Assembly: GCA_020199835.1 (NCBI GenBank)
Contig: JAIVJV010000014.1
Location: forward strand, 40,613 to 104,612
From: Acidobacteriota bacterium
GTDB taxonomy: Bacteria > Acidobacteriota > Blastocatellia > Pyrinomonadales > Pyrinomonadaceae
Reading direction: 5' to 3'
Length of the DNA stretch: 64,000 nt
The notes beneath the pieces were generated by a model. The model saw only the letters and a program-made list of their open reading frames with translations. It was not told where the DNA came from and searched no databases. The position numbers and the translations under genes were made by a program. The first letter of the stretch is position 1; every line of letters begins with the position of its first letter. Shown here piece after piece: positions 1-8,419 of this stretch.

Positions 1-1062
1 CTGGCGCTGGTGGATCTCGTCAGGGACGAACGTCTCGACGAAGCGCGTGAGATGGCGGAGAAAGCGCACCGGCTGCAACCTAAACCAGCTTTTCCGGCGC
101 TGCTGCTGGCGCAGATTCACCTGCGCCGCTCCGACACGGCAAACGCGCGTGCGCTGCTCGAACCACTCACGCGCGATTCGGATCGGGCGATTAAAGACGA
201 AGCGCAATACTTGCTTGACTCGCTGAACAATCCAGCCGCGGCAGGTCGCAGCACTGCAACGTCGCGCGGTCCGGCGAAAGCGAGTGGCGCGCTCGCAGTT
301 GTGGAGCCCGTTTCGACAAGCACCACGCGCACGCTCGGCGGCGATGCGAGTGGTGGAACCACGGCGATTAGAGACGGGCGGACGATTGAAAAAAGCGGTT
401 CGCTTCTGAGTGTCGATGAACTGCTGGCTCGTTACGTCGAAGCGATGGGTGGAGAGAAAGCGATTCGGGCGGTGACGAGTCGCGTGATGAAAGGGACGGT
501 TGACGTTCCGGGAGTGAGTCGCGGCGGCAGCTTCGAATCGTACTTACAAGGTCCGAACAAAGCAATGAGCATGATCCAGGCCCATCCATTCGGCACGATC
601 AAGATCGGTTACAACGGTCGCAGTGCCTGGTCGCAAACGGCGCTGGGGGTGCGTCCGGTGAAGGTTCCGGCGGAGTTGGGCTCGATCCAACGCGACGCGG
701 ATCTGTATGCGGTGTTGCGGCTCAAGAATAATTACGTGAAAGTCACAGCGCCAGGCATGAGCGAGATCGGGTATCGACAGGTTTACGTGCTCGATCTGCA
801 ACCGGCGGCCGGTGCGGTGGAAAGAGTGTACCTTGACGCGAAGACGTATCTTCCCGTGCGCGTCAATACACATCGGAAAATTGGAAACACGTTAGAACCG
901 GTGGAGATTTATCTTGACGAGTGGAAAGCGGTGGACGGGGTGCAGTATCCGTTTAGCTTCAGCCAGCGCTTTGCGAAACTGACGTTGAGCTTCACGGTAA
1001 AAGACATCACGCACAACGTTCCGCTCGACGCGAGTTTGTTCGAACCACCCCCAGTTAAGTAG
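1..1062 (+). CDS. TPR-like protein with C-terminal LolA-like domain (5'-partial)
   Basis: The frame is already open at base 1, so the true start lies upstream of the window; the first in-frame start codon seen is GTG at 10. The first ~75 residues read as tetratricopeptide helices (Ala/Leu-rich, with a DEAREMAEKAHRLQP-type helix). A Thr/Ser/Ala linker of about 50 residues follows, then a ~220-residue beta-rich region starting at the YVEAMGGEKAIRAV segment. That region resembles outer-membrane lipoprotein-sorting (LolA/LolB-like) domains, which are common as C-termini of acidobacterial secreted peptidases and TPR proteins. An upstream peptidase domain is therefore possible but not visible. It converges with dnaB. 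The fold call is by resemblance only. Confidence 0.6.
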   Translation: MALVDLVRDERLDEAREMAEKAHRLQPKPAFPALLLAQIHLRRSDTANARALLEPLTRDSDRAIKDEAQYLLDSLNNPAAAGRSTATSRGPAKASGALAVVEPVSTSTTRTLGGDASGGTTAIRDGRTIEKSGSLLSVDELLARYVEAMGGEKAIRAVTSRVMKGTVDVPGVSRGGSFESYLQGPNKAMSMIQAHPFGTIKIGYNGRSAWSQTALGVRPVKVPAELGSIQRDADLYAVLRLKNNYVKVTAPGMSEIGYRQVYVLDLQPAAGAVERVYLDAKTYLPVRVNTHRKIGNTLEPVEIYLDEWKAVDGVQYPFSFSQRFAKLTLSFTVKDITHNVPLDASLFEPPPVK

Positions 1063-1067
1063 TGCCA

Positions 1068-1154
1068 AACGCCAACGGCGTTCACTAATTCCAGCCCAGG
1101 GTTGGAACAACCCTGGGGAAAAGAGACACGAAGGCGAACGCTGAAAGCGTTCGC
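1068..1154. repeat. Triple-hairpin intergenic element (REP-like, possible bidirectional terminator)
   Basis: Three perfect stem-loops lie in tandem. AACGCC/GGCGTT has a 3-nt loop at 1068-1082. CCCAGGGTT/AACCCTGGG has a 5-nt loop at 1095-1117. GCGAACGCT/AGCGTTCGC has a GAA loop at 1134-1154. They fill the whole space between two convergent genes, so they could stop transcription from both sides. No long T-run follows any stem. The GAA triloop style recurs at 13711 and 27801, which suggests a dispersed repeat family. Confidence 0.6.
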
Positions 1155-1160
1155 TAACGC

Positions 1161-2537
1161 CTACTCGCGATACAAACTGTCGAAGCGCATGCTGGACGGG
1201 GTGAAGCGGAGGTCCACCGTGCCGGTTGGACCATTGCGCTGCTTAGCGATGATGATCTCGGCGATATTCTTCTGATCCTCCGGCAGCGCGTCACGCTCTT
1301 CGGGCGTCTTGTACTGCTCCTCGCGAAAAATAAACGCCACCACATCCGCGTCCTGTTCCAACGCGCCCGACTCGCGCAAATCCGCCAGTTGCGGACGATG
1401 GTCCGAACGCGACTCCGGCGCGCGCGAAAGCTGCGACAACGCCACGAGCGGAACATTCAACTCCTTCGCCAACCCTTTCAACTCGCGCGAGATCTGCGAC
1501 ACTTCCTGCTGCCGCGACTCGGTTCGTTTCGACGATCCCGACATCAACTGCAAGTAATCGACGATGATCAGATCGAGCTTCTTCTGTTCGGCCGCGAGCC
1601 TCCGCGCCTTTGCACGCATCTCCAGCACACTCAACCCGGGCGTGTCGTCGAGATAGATCTTCGTATCCGCGAGAATCCCAAGTGACTTCGCGATCTGCGC
1701 CCACTCGAGCCGCGACAAAAATCCGTTGCGAAAACGCTGCGCGTCTATGTTGCCCTGCGAACAGAGCATGCGCATCACCAGCGACTCTTTCGACATTTCC
1801 AGCGAGAACACACCAACGACTGCGCCCGCGTGAATCGCTGCATTCTCCGCGAGCATCAACGCAAAACTCGTCTTTCCCATCGACGGCCGCGCCGCGAGAA
1901 TGATCAAATCTGCGTTCTGCAAACCGGAAGTCATCTTGTCGAGATCTGGAAAACCCGTCGTCAGTCCTGTCAAGACCGCCGCACGGCCTTCCATCTCCTG
2001 CACTTTTTCCAGCAGCTGTTCCGCGATCGGCCGCACGTGCATGAAGCCCTGGCGAATGCGTTCGTCGGCGAGTTGAAAGATCGCGTGCTCGGCGTGGTCG
2101 AGAATGATCTCCGGCTCGTCTTCTTCCGCGAGAGCTTCCTGCGTGATCTTGTTCGCGCTCTTGATGAGCTGCCGCAACATCGACTTCCCACGCACCACTT
2201 TCGCGTAGTGCAGGATGTTGGTCGAATGCGGTAGACCATAAGTGAGGTTGGTGATGAAACTGATCCCGCCGACCGATTCGAGCGCGTTCTCTTTCTTCAG
2301 TTCTTCACCGATCAGAATCGGATTGATCTCGGCGCCGCGTTCGAAAAGCGCAATCATTCCGATGAAGATGCGGCGATGTGACGGAACGTAGAAGTCTTCG
2401 GGCCGAAGCTGTTCGATGGCCTGACTGATCAAGCCGTTATCAAGCAGAACAGCGCCGAGAATCGCGCGCTCCGCTTCCGAACTGTTTGGCAGCGCGCGCT
2501 CGAACGCTTGGTTACGAACTATGTCAGGAGCAGCCAT
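1161..2537 (-). CDS. dnaB: Replicative DNA helicase DnaB
   Basis: Hexameric 5'-3' helicase that unwinds DNA ahead of the replisome and recruits primase. The protein is 458 residues from the chosen start, normal for DnaB. An N-terminal DnaB domain (ALPNSSEAERAILGAVL) precedes a RecA-like core with Walker A AARPSMGKTSFAL near residue 215-224, Walker B LIIVDYLQLM and the family segment LSRAPESRSDHRP. ATG at 2537 was preferred over an in-frame GTG at 2600 because the longer form adds a basic tail not usual in the family and its start falls inside a strong hairpin. No intein is seen. It is the last gene of the rpsF-rpsR-rplI-dnaB run. Confidence 0.96.
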   Translation of the reverse strand: MAAPDIVRNQAFERALPNSSEAERAILGAVLLDNGLISQAIEQLRPEDFYVPSHRRIFIGMIALFERGAEINPILIGEELKKENALESVGGISFITNLTYGLPHSTNILHYAKVVRGKSMLRQLIKSANKITQEALAEEDEPEIILDHAEHAIFQLADERIRQGFMHVRPIAEQLLEKVQEMEGRAAVLTGLTTGFPDLDKMTSGLQNADLIILAARPSMGKTSFALMLAENAAIHAGAVVGVFSLEMSKESLVMRMLCSQGNIDAQRFRNGFLSRLEWAQIAKSLGILADTKIYLDDTPGLSVLEMRAKARRLAAEQKKLDLIIVDYLQLMSGSSKRTESRQQEVSQISRELKGLAKELNVPLVALSQLSRAPESRSDHRPQLADLRESGALEQDADVVAFIFREEQYKTPEERDALPEDQKNIAEIIIAKQRNGPTGTVDLRFTPSSMRFDSLYRE

Positions 2538-2579
2538 TAAGAGATTATGGAGTAACGATTTTCGTTTGCGGACAGAAAA

Positions 2580-2609
2580 GCGCCGTAGGCTAGAAACCAC
2601 CTACGGCGC
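2580..2609 (-). terminator. Hairpin between rplI and dnaB
   Basis: A perfect 10-bp stem (GCGCCGTAGG / CCTACGGCGC) with a 10-nt loop sits 35 nt past the rplI stop. Read on the minus strand it is followed by CTTTTC, a short U-rich stretch. It could be a partial terminator or attenuator lowering dnaB expression relative to the ribosomal genes, or an RNA-processing site. Confidence 0.45.
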
Positions 2610-2644
2610 CAGACTATACAACAGCCTCGGTGTTTTACGTATTT

Positions 2645-3187
2645 TTACTCCGAGGCAGTCTCTTCTTCGTTAGCGGCAGCTTGCCTTGCGAGCTCAGCTT
2701 CCTGCTCAGGTGACAAGTGACCGACGATCACTTCACCCTCCGGCACAACCTTCACTTGCAAATCGATCGTCACCTCGCGATGTAAACGCACCGGAACAGC
2801 ATACTCACCCAAACGCTTCAACGGCTCGCGCAAGTGGATCCGATGCCGGTCGATCTCGTAACCACGTTCCTTCAATGCCTCCGCCAGGTCCATCGACGTG
2901 ACCGAACCATACAAGGCACCCTGCTCGCCGGCTTTCCGTTTGAACTCGAGCACGAGCGAACCCATCTGCTGCGACTGCGATTCAGCGGTCGCGCGCTCTT
3001 TCGCTTCCTTTTTCAACAGCGCTTCGCGTTCCTGTTCAATGCCCTTGACGTTGCCCGTAGTCGCCTCAACCGCCAGCTTGCGCGGCAAGAGATAGTTGCG
3101 GGCGTAACCAGCCCTGACTCGCACGATCTCGCCGCGCGCGCCGAGATCGTCAACATCCTCACGTAATAGAACTTTCGTGTGTCCCAT
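2645..3187 (-). CDS. rplI: 50S ribosomal protein L9
   Basis: Structural protein of the large ribosomal subunit that binds 23S rRNA at the base of the L1 stalk. The 180-residue product opens with the L9 signature (VLLREDVDDLGARGEIV..V..GYARNYLLPR), has a long charged central helix (residues ~50-80) and the C-terminal RNA-binding lobe. It ends in an acidic Glu/Ala tail of about 20 residues that makes it longer than the ~150-aa norm. It lies 12 nt after rpsR in the same transcript. Confidence 0.97.
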   Translation of the reverse strand: MGHTKVLLREDVDDLGARGEIVRVRAGYARNYLLPRKLAVEATTGNVKGIEQEREALLKKEAKERATAESQSQQMGSLVLEFKRKAGEQGALYGSVTSMDLAEALKERGYEIDRHRIHLREPLKRLGEYAVPVRLHREVTIDLQVKVVPEGEVIVGHLSPEQEAELARQAAANEEETASE

Positions 3188-3199
3188 CTTGCTTCTCCT

Positions 3200-3517
<318 letters not shown>

Positions 3518-3547
3518 AGTTATCCTCTTAATCGTAAGTCGAAAATC

Positions 3548-3964
3548 TTACTCGCCGGCAGGTTCCGAAAACTCCATGTCGCGACCACCACGACGCCCGT
3601 GTCCGGTAGGCGCCGGACGCTTCGCAGCCTTGCGCGCGCGACGATCTTTCAGCTTGTCAGCACGGCGACGATCTTCATCAACGCGAACCGTCAGATAACG
3701 CAACACGCGATCGTTTACGCGCATGCGGCGTTCGAGCTCGGCGATCTCGCGGCCGGAACCTTCGATCTCCAGCAACACAAACGTGCCGTCCTTGTGGTGC
3801 AGGATCTCATAAGCCAACTTGTGCTTGCCCATGACTTCCGACTTCGTTATCGTGCCGCCCTGGTCCGTCACGATCTGCGTGAAACCCTCGGTCAGTTTCG
3901 ACACTTCGTCGTCGGCCGTCGGGTCAACAATGAAGACCACTTCATACTGTCTCTTGTTATTCAC
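3548..3964 (-). CDS. rpsF: 30S ribosomal protein S6
   Basis: S6 binds S18 and the central 16S domain. Residues 1-95 carry the S6 ferredoxin-like fold (YEVVFIVDPTADDEVSKL, then GKHKLAYEI, then ERRMRVNDRVLRYLTVRVD). Residues ~98-138 are an extra tail, basic at first (RRRADKLKDRRARKAAKRP) and then ending FSEPAGE. Such S6 tails occur in several phyla. It is first of the ribosomal trio, 12 nt after pth, so it probably shares the pth transcript. Confidence 0.96.
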   Translation of the reverse strand: MNNKRQYEVVFIVDPTADDEVSKLTEGFTQIVTDQGGTITKSEVMGKHKLAYEILHHKDGTFVLLEIEGSGREIAELERRMRVNDRVLRYLTVRVDEDRRRADKLKDRRARKAAKRPAPTGHGRRGGRDMEFSEPAGE

Positions 3965-3976
3965 AAAATTCCTCCG

Positions 3977-4537
3977 TCAGTTGAACTGCTGCATCGCTTT
4001 CAAAGCGCCGTCCCTGATAATCACTCGCAATGCGCTTGCGCCCGTTTCGAGAACCTCTTCAACCATGGGCCACTCGCTGCGCGCAAACGCATCGAGCACA
4101 AACCTTTTCGCATCAGCAATCGGATGTTCGGGTTGAATCCCGATTCGCACACGGACGAACTCATCAGTGCCGATATCCGCGATAATTGATTTCAAACCAT
4201 TATGGCCACCGGCCGAACCGCGTTCGCGAATGCGAATCTTGCCGAGCGGCAGCGCCAGATCGTCGGAAATCACTACCAACTGTTTTACTGGCTGATCCGT
4301 TTCGATCTTGCGCAACAGACAGGAAACCGCTCCGCCGCTCAAGTTCATGAACGTTTGTGGTTTGGCGAGCTTCGTCTTCACACCTTCGACTTCGCCCTGG
4401 CCCACGAGCGAGTTGCACTCGCGGCGCTTCACCACGATCCGTTCATCGTTCGCCAGTTTGTCAATCAACATGAACCCGAGGTTATGACGCGTGGAAGCGT
4501 AGTCGGAGCCGGGATTGCCAAGACCCACTATAAGCAT
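3977..4537 (-). CDS. pth: Peptidyl-tRNA hydrolase
   Basis: Cleaves the ester bond of peptidyl-tRNAs that drop off stalled ribosomes, recycling tRNA. The 186-residue protein has the family active site: N8 in GLGNPG, catalytic H18 in STRHNLGF, TFMN near 62-65, the SDDLALPLG aspartates near 92, and N113 in GGHNGLKS. Length and order are standard. Located between rplY and rpsF, a common bacterial arrangement (rplY-pth-rpsF). Confidence 0.96.
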   Translation of the reverse strand: MLIVGLGNPGSDYASTRHNLGFMLIDKLANDERIVVKRRECNSLVGQGEVEGVKTKLAKPQTFMNLSGGAVSCLLRKIETDQPVKQLVVISDDLALPLGKIRIRERGSAGGHNGLKSIIADIGTDEFVRVRIGIQPEHPIADAKRFVLDAFARSEWPMVEEVLETGASALRVIIRDGALKAMQQFN

Positions 4538-4540
4538 TGC

Positions 4541-4608
4541 CGATTGCCAAGTGCCGACTGCCGATTTGTCCTGCCAAGCTCAGCGCGCAAATTGGCAATT
4601 GGCAATCG
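4541..4608. repeat. Inverted repeat between rplY and pth
   Basis: The arms CGATTGCCAA (4541-4550) and TTGGCAATCG (4599-4608) are perfect 10-bp complements separated by 48 nt. The loop contains further partial copies of the same word (GCCGACTGCCGATTT, AATTGGCAATT). It fills the 87-nt gap between the two genes and would form a long weak hairpin in the rplY-pth mRNA. Function unknown. Confidence 0.4.
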
Positions 4609-4624
4609 CAAATCGACAATGTCT

Positions 4625-5296
4625 TTACTCGCCTTCTCCGCCTTCCTCGTCTTTCTTGCCCTTGCCGATAACTTCCGGTTCGGCGGGTTCTTCGCCCTCC
4701 GCCGGAGTTGTAGCAGCGAGCTCTTCTTCCTTCACAATGCCGACCGTTGCGATCACCTGTTCGGCGTCAGTCAGGATCTCGACGCCTTCAGCCACTGGAA
4801 TGTCAGAAGCGTGAAGCACGTCGTGGACGTCGAGGTTAGAAACGTCAAGCTCGAGCGCGTCGGGAATGTCACGTGGCTCGCACCTGATCTCAATCTCGCG
4901 GATGATCTGCTCCAGCACGCCCTGCTTCTCTCTAACTCCGATGGGTTCGCCGACCAGGTGCAACGGCACAGTCACTTCAATCTTCTGGCCCTTCACCAGG
5001 CGTGCGAGATCAGCATGAATCAGACGACCCTTGATTGGATCGACCTGACGATCGTGAAACATCACCTCACTCGCGCCCATGCCGTCGACCTCAACGGTGA
5101 AGATCGTGTTTCGCCCGGATTCCGAACGGAGGATTGCGGCCAGGTCGCGTGCCGGCGCCACTGCCGCTACGGTCTCGCCGCCACCGCCGTAGACAGTGAT
5201 CGGAACCATTCCGTCGCGCCTTGCGCGACGCGCATCATTTTTGCCACGACCCAGGCGCAGCTTTGCTTGCACCTTGTACTCTTTTTTCTCCGCCAT
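4625..5296 (-). CDS. rplY: 50S ribosomal protein L25/Ctc (long form)
   Basis: Binds 5S rRNA on the large subunit; the long form is also known as general stress protein Ctc. The 223-residue product has the N-terminal L25 domain (VQAKLRLGRGKNDARRARRDGMVPITVYG) and the C-terminal TL5/CTC beta domain (VPLHLVGEPIGVREKQGVLEQ). An acidic/Gly-rich tail rich in EGEE and GKGKKDEEGGEGE ends it. A GGAG ribosome site lies about 6 nt before the ATG. It follows prs, the usual neighbour. Confidence 0.95.
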   Translation of the reverse strand: MAEKKEYKVQAKLRLGRGKNDARRARRDGMVPITVYGGGGETVAAVAPARDLAAILRSESGRNTIFTVEVDGMGASEVMFHDRQVDPIKGRLIHADLARLVKGQKIEVTVPLHLVGEPIGVREKQGVLEQIIREIEIRCEPRDIPDALELDVSNLDVHDVLHASDIPVAEGVEILTDAEQVIATVGIVKEEELAATTPAEGEEPAEPEVIGKGKKDEEGGEGE

Positions 5297-5316
5297 GATT
5301 TCTCCTTACAAACTTT

Positions 5317-5348
5317 CAGCGACCCGTGGGCCAGCCACAGGGTCGCTG
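5317..5348 (-). promoter_or_regulatory. Leader hairpin ahead of rplY
   Basis: A perfect 9-bp stem (CAGCGACCC / GGGTCGCTG) with a 14-nt loop lies between prs and rplY, ending about 20 nt before the rplY start codon. Without a U-tract it is not a clean terminator; it may be a 5'-UTR control element or a processing site. Confidence 0.35.
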
Positions 5349-5385
5349 ATGGTCTTCTATAAGCCACCAGTGTTTGCCCTTCGCT

Positions 5386-6333
5386 TTATACGAAGAGCGA
5401 AGAGACTGAAGTCTCCTCGTGGATCGACTTGATCGCTTTCGCCAGAAGCGGCGCTATACTCAATACCTTGATCTTATCAAGCTCACACGCGTGATCGCGC
5501 AACGGTATCGTGTTCGTCACGATGATCTTTTCAATATCCGATTCCGCCAGTAGCTTAACCGCGTGACCGGAAAAGACCGGATGCGTGAAACACGCATGAA
5601 TTCTTTCGGCGCCCGCGTCTTTCAACGCGCGCGCGACTTTCGTGAGCGACCCACCCGTGTCGCACATGTCGTCAACAATCAAACAACTGCGGCCGCGAAC
5701 GTCACCGACGACGTTCATGACTTCGGCTACGTTCGCCTTCTCGCGACGCTTGTCGCAAAGCGCGAGTTCCGCATCGAGTCGCTTTGCATAAGCGCGGGCG
5801 CGCTCGGCTCCACCGGTGTCAGGCGCAACGACCGTCAGGTTTGGCAACGGGTGCTCCTGATAATAACCGATAAAGGCCGGAGCTGCATAAAGGTGGTCCA
5901 CCGGTATGTCAAAGAAGCCCTGGATCTGCGCGGCGTGCAAGTCCATCGTTAACAAACGATCGGCGCCGGCAATCGTGATCAGGTTCGCGACGAGCTTTGC
6001 GGAAATCGGCACGCGCGGACGATCTTTTTTGTCCGAACGTCCATAACCGTAATACGGAATCACCGCAGTGATGCGCTCGGCTGAAGAACGTCGAAACGCA
6101 TCGAGCATCACCAGCAGCTCCATCAGGTGCGCATCGGTCGGCGGGCTCGTGGGCTGCACGATAAAAACGTCACCGCCGCGAACGTTTTCGTCAATCTGAA
6201 AGTTAAACTCACCATCAGAAAAACGTTCGGGGTACGCTTTGCCCATGTCACAACTTAGTTGGCGACAGATTTCGTGCGCCAACGTGGGATTCGCATTTCC
6301 GGAGAAGATTTTAATGCCGCCGGTTGTGCTCAT
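5386..6333 (-). CDS. prs: Ribose-phosphate pyrophosphokinase
   Basis: Makes PRPP from ribose 5-phosphate and ATP, feeding purine, pyrimidine, His and Trp synthesis. The 315-residue protein matches class I enzymes: flexible-loop region DKKDRPRVPISAK, Mg/ATP segment LTMDLHAAQIQGFFDIPVDHL, and the PRPP-binding loop CLIVDDMCDTGGSLTKVA near residues 215-232. It begins just downstream of tRNA-Gln and precedes rplY. Confidence 0.97.
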   Translation of the reverse strand: MSTTGGIKIFSGNANPTLAHEICRQLSCDMGKAYPERFSDGEFNFQIDENVRGGDVFIVQPTSPPTDAHLMELLVMLDAFRRSSAERITAVIPYYGYGRSDKKDRPRVPISAKLVANLITIAGADRLLTMDLHAAQIQGFFDIPVDHLYAAPAFIGYYQEHPLPNLTVVAPDTGGAERARAYAKRLDAELALCDKRREKANVAEVMNVVGDVRGRSCLIVDDMCDTGGSLTKVARALKDAGAERIHACFTHPVFSGHAVKLLAESDIEKIIVTNTIPLRDHACELDKIKVLSIAPLLAKAIKSIHEETSVSSLFV

Positions 6334-6349
6334 AGCTTTGTTGTAGATT

Positions 6350-6424
6350 TGGCTGGGGCGGGTGGATTCGAACCAACGAATGCCGGTTCCAAAGACCGGT
6401 GCCTTACCACTTGGCTACGCCCCA
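6350..6424 (-). tRNA. tRNA-Gln (UUG anticodon), CCA encoded
   Basis: Read on the minus strand the gene folds as a normal cloverleaf: acceptor TGGGGCG/CGCCCCA, D arm from GCC AAGTGGTAA GGC, anticodon stem CCGGT/ACCGG around CT-TTG-GA, and T arm with GGTTCGAATCC. The anticodon TTG assigns glutamine. Discriminator G (6353) is followed by an encoded CCA (6350-6352). Its first 10 nt overlap the 3' end of ispE. Confidence 0.95.
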
Positions 6425-7296
6425 GTACTGATTGCCTGGCAATACTCGCCGCGTGAAAGAGTGTGGCAGGCGAAAACTCGCCAACCTGTTTCACACCTGA
6501 GATTGCGGAGAGCCTGATCTCGTGCCGCTTCGTCAGTAAAGATACCAAACACACTCGAACCGCTTCCAGCCAACAACGCGTTTCGCGCACCCGCTTCAAG
6601 CAGCGCGAGTTTCGCGCGCCTGATCTCAGGTTCTATCTCAAAGATCACTCCTTCAAAGTCATTGTGCAGAGGCCACGGGCTGTTATCACCGGAAAATGGC
6701 TCCGTGAAGGAACTTGCAAGAATAGAGAGCGGGTCAAAAGTTGTCAAGGAACGAGCATTGAGCGCTTCGTACGCGTTTGCAGTTGAAACGGAAGCGTTCG
6801 GAGTAACCACGATCAGGTACTGTCTCGGCAAGTCGGACAGGACCGCGACCTCTGTTCCAGTACCGGCGGCCTGTGCAGTTCCACCCTCAAAAAAGAAAGG
6901 CACATCGGCACCCAACCCGCTTCCAATCTCCCTGAGATCCGCAACGCCGAGCCCCAACCGCCACAACGCATTCAACGCCAGCAGCGTGATCGCAGCATTC
7001 GACGATCCCCCACCGAGACCGCCTTTAGCAGGGATCTTTTTCAGCAGCTTGATATCGGCGCCCTGTGTATTTGATAACGCGCGTGCGGCTCGTACGATGA
7101 GATTGGAGTCGTCAACAGGTATCTCTGGATCGTCACACGACAACGAGATCTCGTTATCATCTCGAAGATGAAAAACCAGCTCATCACACAGAGAAATACT
7201 CTGCAGCACGGTCGCAACCTCGTGATATCCATCCGGCCGCTTTCCGAGTATCCGCAGAGTCCAGTTGATCTTGGCGAAGGAAGGAAGCTTCAGCAA
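6415..7296 (-). CDS. ispE: 4-diphosphocytidyl-2-C-methyl-D-erythritol kinase
   Basis: Fourth enzyme of the MEP isoprenoid pathway; phosphorylates CDP-methylerythritol with ATP. The 293-residue GHMP kinase has AKINWTL with Lys9 at the N-terminus, the glycine-rich ATP loop PAKGGLGGGSSNAA (residues 89-102) and Asp131 in GADVPFF. The C-terminal GHMP segment is LLAGSGSSVFGIF. Its TAG stop (6415-6417) lies inside the tRNA-Gln gene, so mRNA and tRNA are probably cut from one transcript. It starts 1 nt after the CAP-domain gene. Confidence 0.95.
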   Translation of the reverse strand: MLKLPSFAKINWTLRILGKRPDGYHEVATVLQSISLCDELVFHLRDDNEISLSCDDPEIPVDDSNLIVRAARALSNTQGADIKLLKKIPAKGGLGGGSSNAAITLLALNALWRLGLGVADLREIGSGLGADVPFFFEGGTAQAAGTGTEVAVLSDLPRQYLIVVTPNASVSTANAYEALNARSLTTFDPLSILASSFTEPFSGDNSPWPLHNDFEGVIFEIEPEIRRAKLALLEAGARNALLAGSGSSVFGIFTDEAARDQALRNLRCETGWRVFACHTLSRGEYCQAISTGA

Positions 7297-7297
7297 A

Positions 7298-7867
7298 TTA
7301 TCGCGTTATAAAAGTCTGAGTCAGGAACACGGATCCGTCAGCAGCGACATAAGTTCCGATCGCCATCGCGCGAAATTCAGCAGAAAGAATGTTGGCCCGA
7401 TGCTTCGGTGAAGCCATCCATCTCTCAACTGCAAATGCGCCTGGATCCTGGTAGCCCTGATTATACGCGATGTTTTCACCGAGCACGGTGTAGGTGAGAA
7501 TGCCGGCCGCGCGTGCTCTGTCTCGCAGCCGCAAACCATCGGGGGTGACGTGAGAAAAGAAGTTGAGTCGCGACATGTTCTCCGAGTGCGTGCGCGCCAT
7601 GCGACAGACGCCGCCGTCCCACTCGAGCGCCGGCAAACCGTTCTTAATCCGCACCTGGTTCGTCTGTTCAAACGCGCGCCGCTCGATCTCACTCGCCTCG
7701 GCCAGAGTCGGCGCGGTGACGCTCGGACTGACCGGCGGTTTCGTAACCGCGAAACGCGTGATCAGCCTGGAAACAGGCTGCGGCCCGGTCTTCAGTTCAG
7801 TCTCCTGACCCACCGCAGAATGGCAGCCCAAAAGCCCAACGACCACAAACAGAACTGTCCGGCTCAT
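7298..7867 (-). CDS. Secreted CAP/SCP (YkwD-like) domain protein
   Basis: An N-terminal hydrophobic signal peptide (VLFVVVGLLGCHSAVG) has a Cys that might be lipidated, but the lipobox is weak. Residues ~60-189 form a CAP domain: FEQTNQVRIKNGLPALEWD, then ARTHSENMSRLNFFSH, GENIAYN, and WMASPKHRANIL. The conserved His (HSENM, FSH) and Glu (GENIA) residues of bacterial YkwD-like proteins are present. CAP proteins of bacteria have no settled biochemical role. ATG 7867 was chosen over GTG 7876; the signal peptide is intact from either. The start overlaps a small palindrome ATCCGT-aac-ACGGAT. Confidence 0.85.
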   Translation of the reverse strand: MSRTVLFVVVGLLGCHSAVGQETELKTGPQPVSRLITRFAVTKPPVSPSVTAPTLAEASEIERRAFEQTNQVRIKNGLPALEWDGGVCRMARTHSENMSRLNFFSHVTPDGLRLRDRARAAGILTYTVLGENIAYNQGYQDPGAFAVERWMASPKHRANILSAEFRAMAIGTYVAADGSVFLTQTFITR

Positions 7868-7908
7868 CCGTAACACGGATTCAGGTTACCAAACTCGTTT
7901 AAACCAGA

Positions 7909-8412
7909 TCAACTGCTTTGTTGAAAGCCGGGGTCGGTGAAGCGGTAAGTCGTTTTCAGCCAGGAGGATTTTGTCGGGTAGCAGTAGACCAAAACCACGA
8001 GGGCGATCGCGCCCGACCAGTAGGTGTAAAGCTGGTTTCCGGTGACGATCGTAGTGACAAACCCAATTGTAGCAATAGCTTCCGCGAGGACAGCGATCTG
8101 GATTGTGGTCTTTTCGAGGGTTCTGAGGAGGCCGCTGACGCCCGCTAGCCCAGCGATGTCCTGGAGCCGCATCGCCGAAAACTTGTTTCGCCGCCAGACA
8201 ATCGCGCCCAGGCCGAGCATCAGCACCGTGATGCGCACGCCGAAATCCAGTGGGAGATTCGGCGGCTTCTCTTCCAAATAAGGACCGGCGACGAAAGCCA
8301 GGATAGACAGCAGTACGGTCGAGACGAACAACGCGATGACAGTTGTAGCTGCTGCTTTATGCCTGCGGGCTACCTCTGCTTGCGCTTCTGGCGAAGTAGG
8401 GTCTGCGACCAT
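7909..8412 (-). CDS. Small integral membrane protein, unknown function
   Basis: About 167 residues from ATG 8412, which lies 7 nt after the stop of the upstream TPR gene. Four hydrophobic helices are evident: TTVIALFVSTVLLSILAF, FGVRITVLMLGLGAIV, IAVLAEAIATIGFVTTIV and SGAIALVVLVYCYP. The cytosolic start is Ala/Arg-rich. I do not recognise a family. A longer frame reaching 8481 would run into the upstream gene and begins with an Arg-rich stretch, so it was not used. Co-transcription with the BamD-like protein suggests an envelope role, but this is only context. Confidence 0.65.
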   Translation of the reverse strand: MVADPTSPEAQAEVARRHKAAATTVIALFVSTVLLSILAFVAGPYLEEKPPNLPLDFGVRITVLMLGLGAIVWRRNKFSAMRLQDIAGLAGVSGLLRTLEKTTIQIAVLAEAIATIGFVTTIVTGNQLYTYWSGAIALVVLVYCYPTKSSWLKTTYRFTDPGFQQSS

Positions 8413-8419
8413 GAATCGA

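Noticed and set aside
4202..5362. Long open frame (386 codons) on the plus strand
   Set aside because: It lies antisense to pth and rplY, whose families are certain, and its translation shows no domain.
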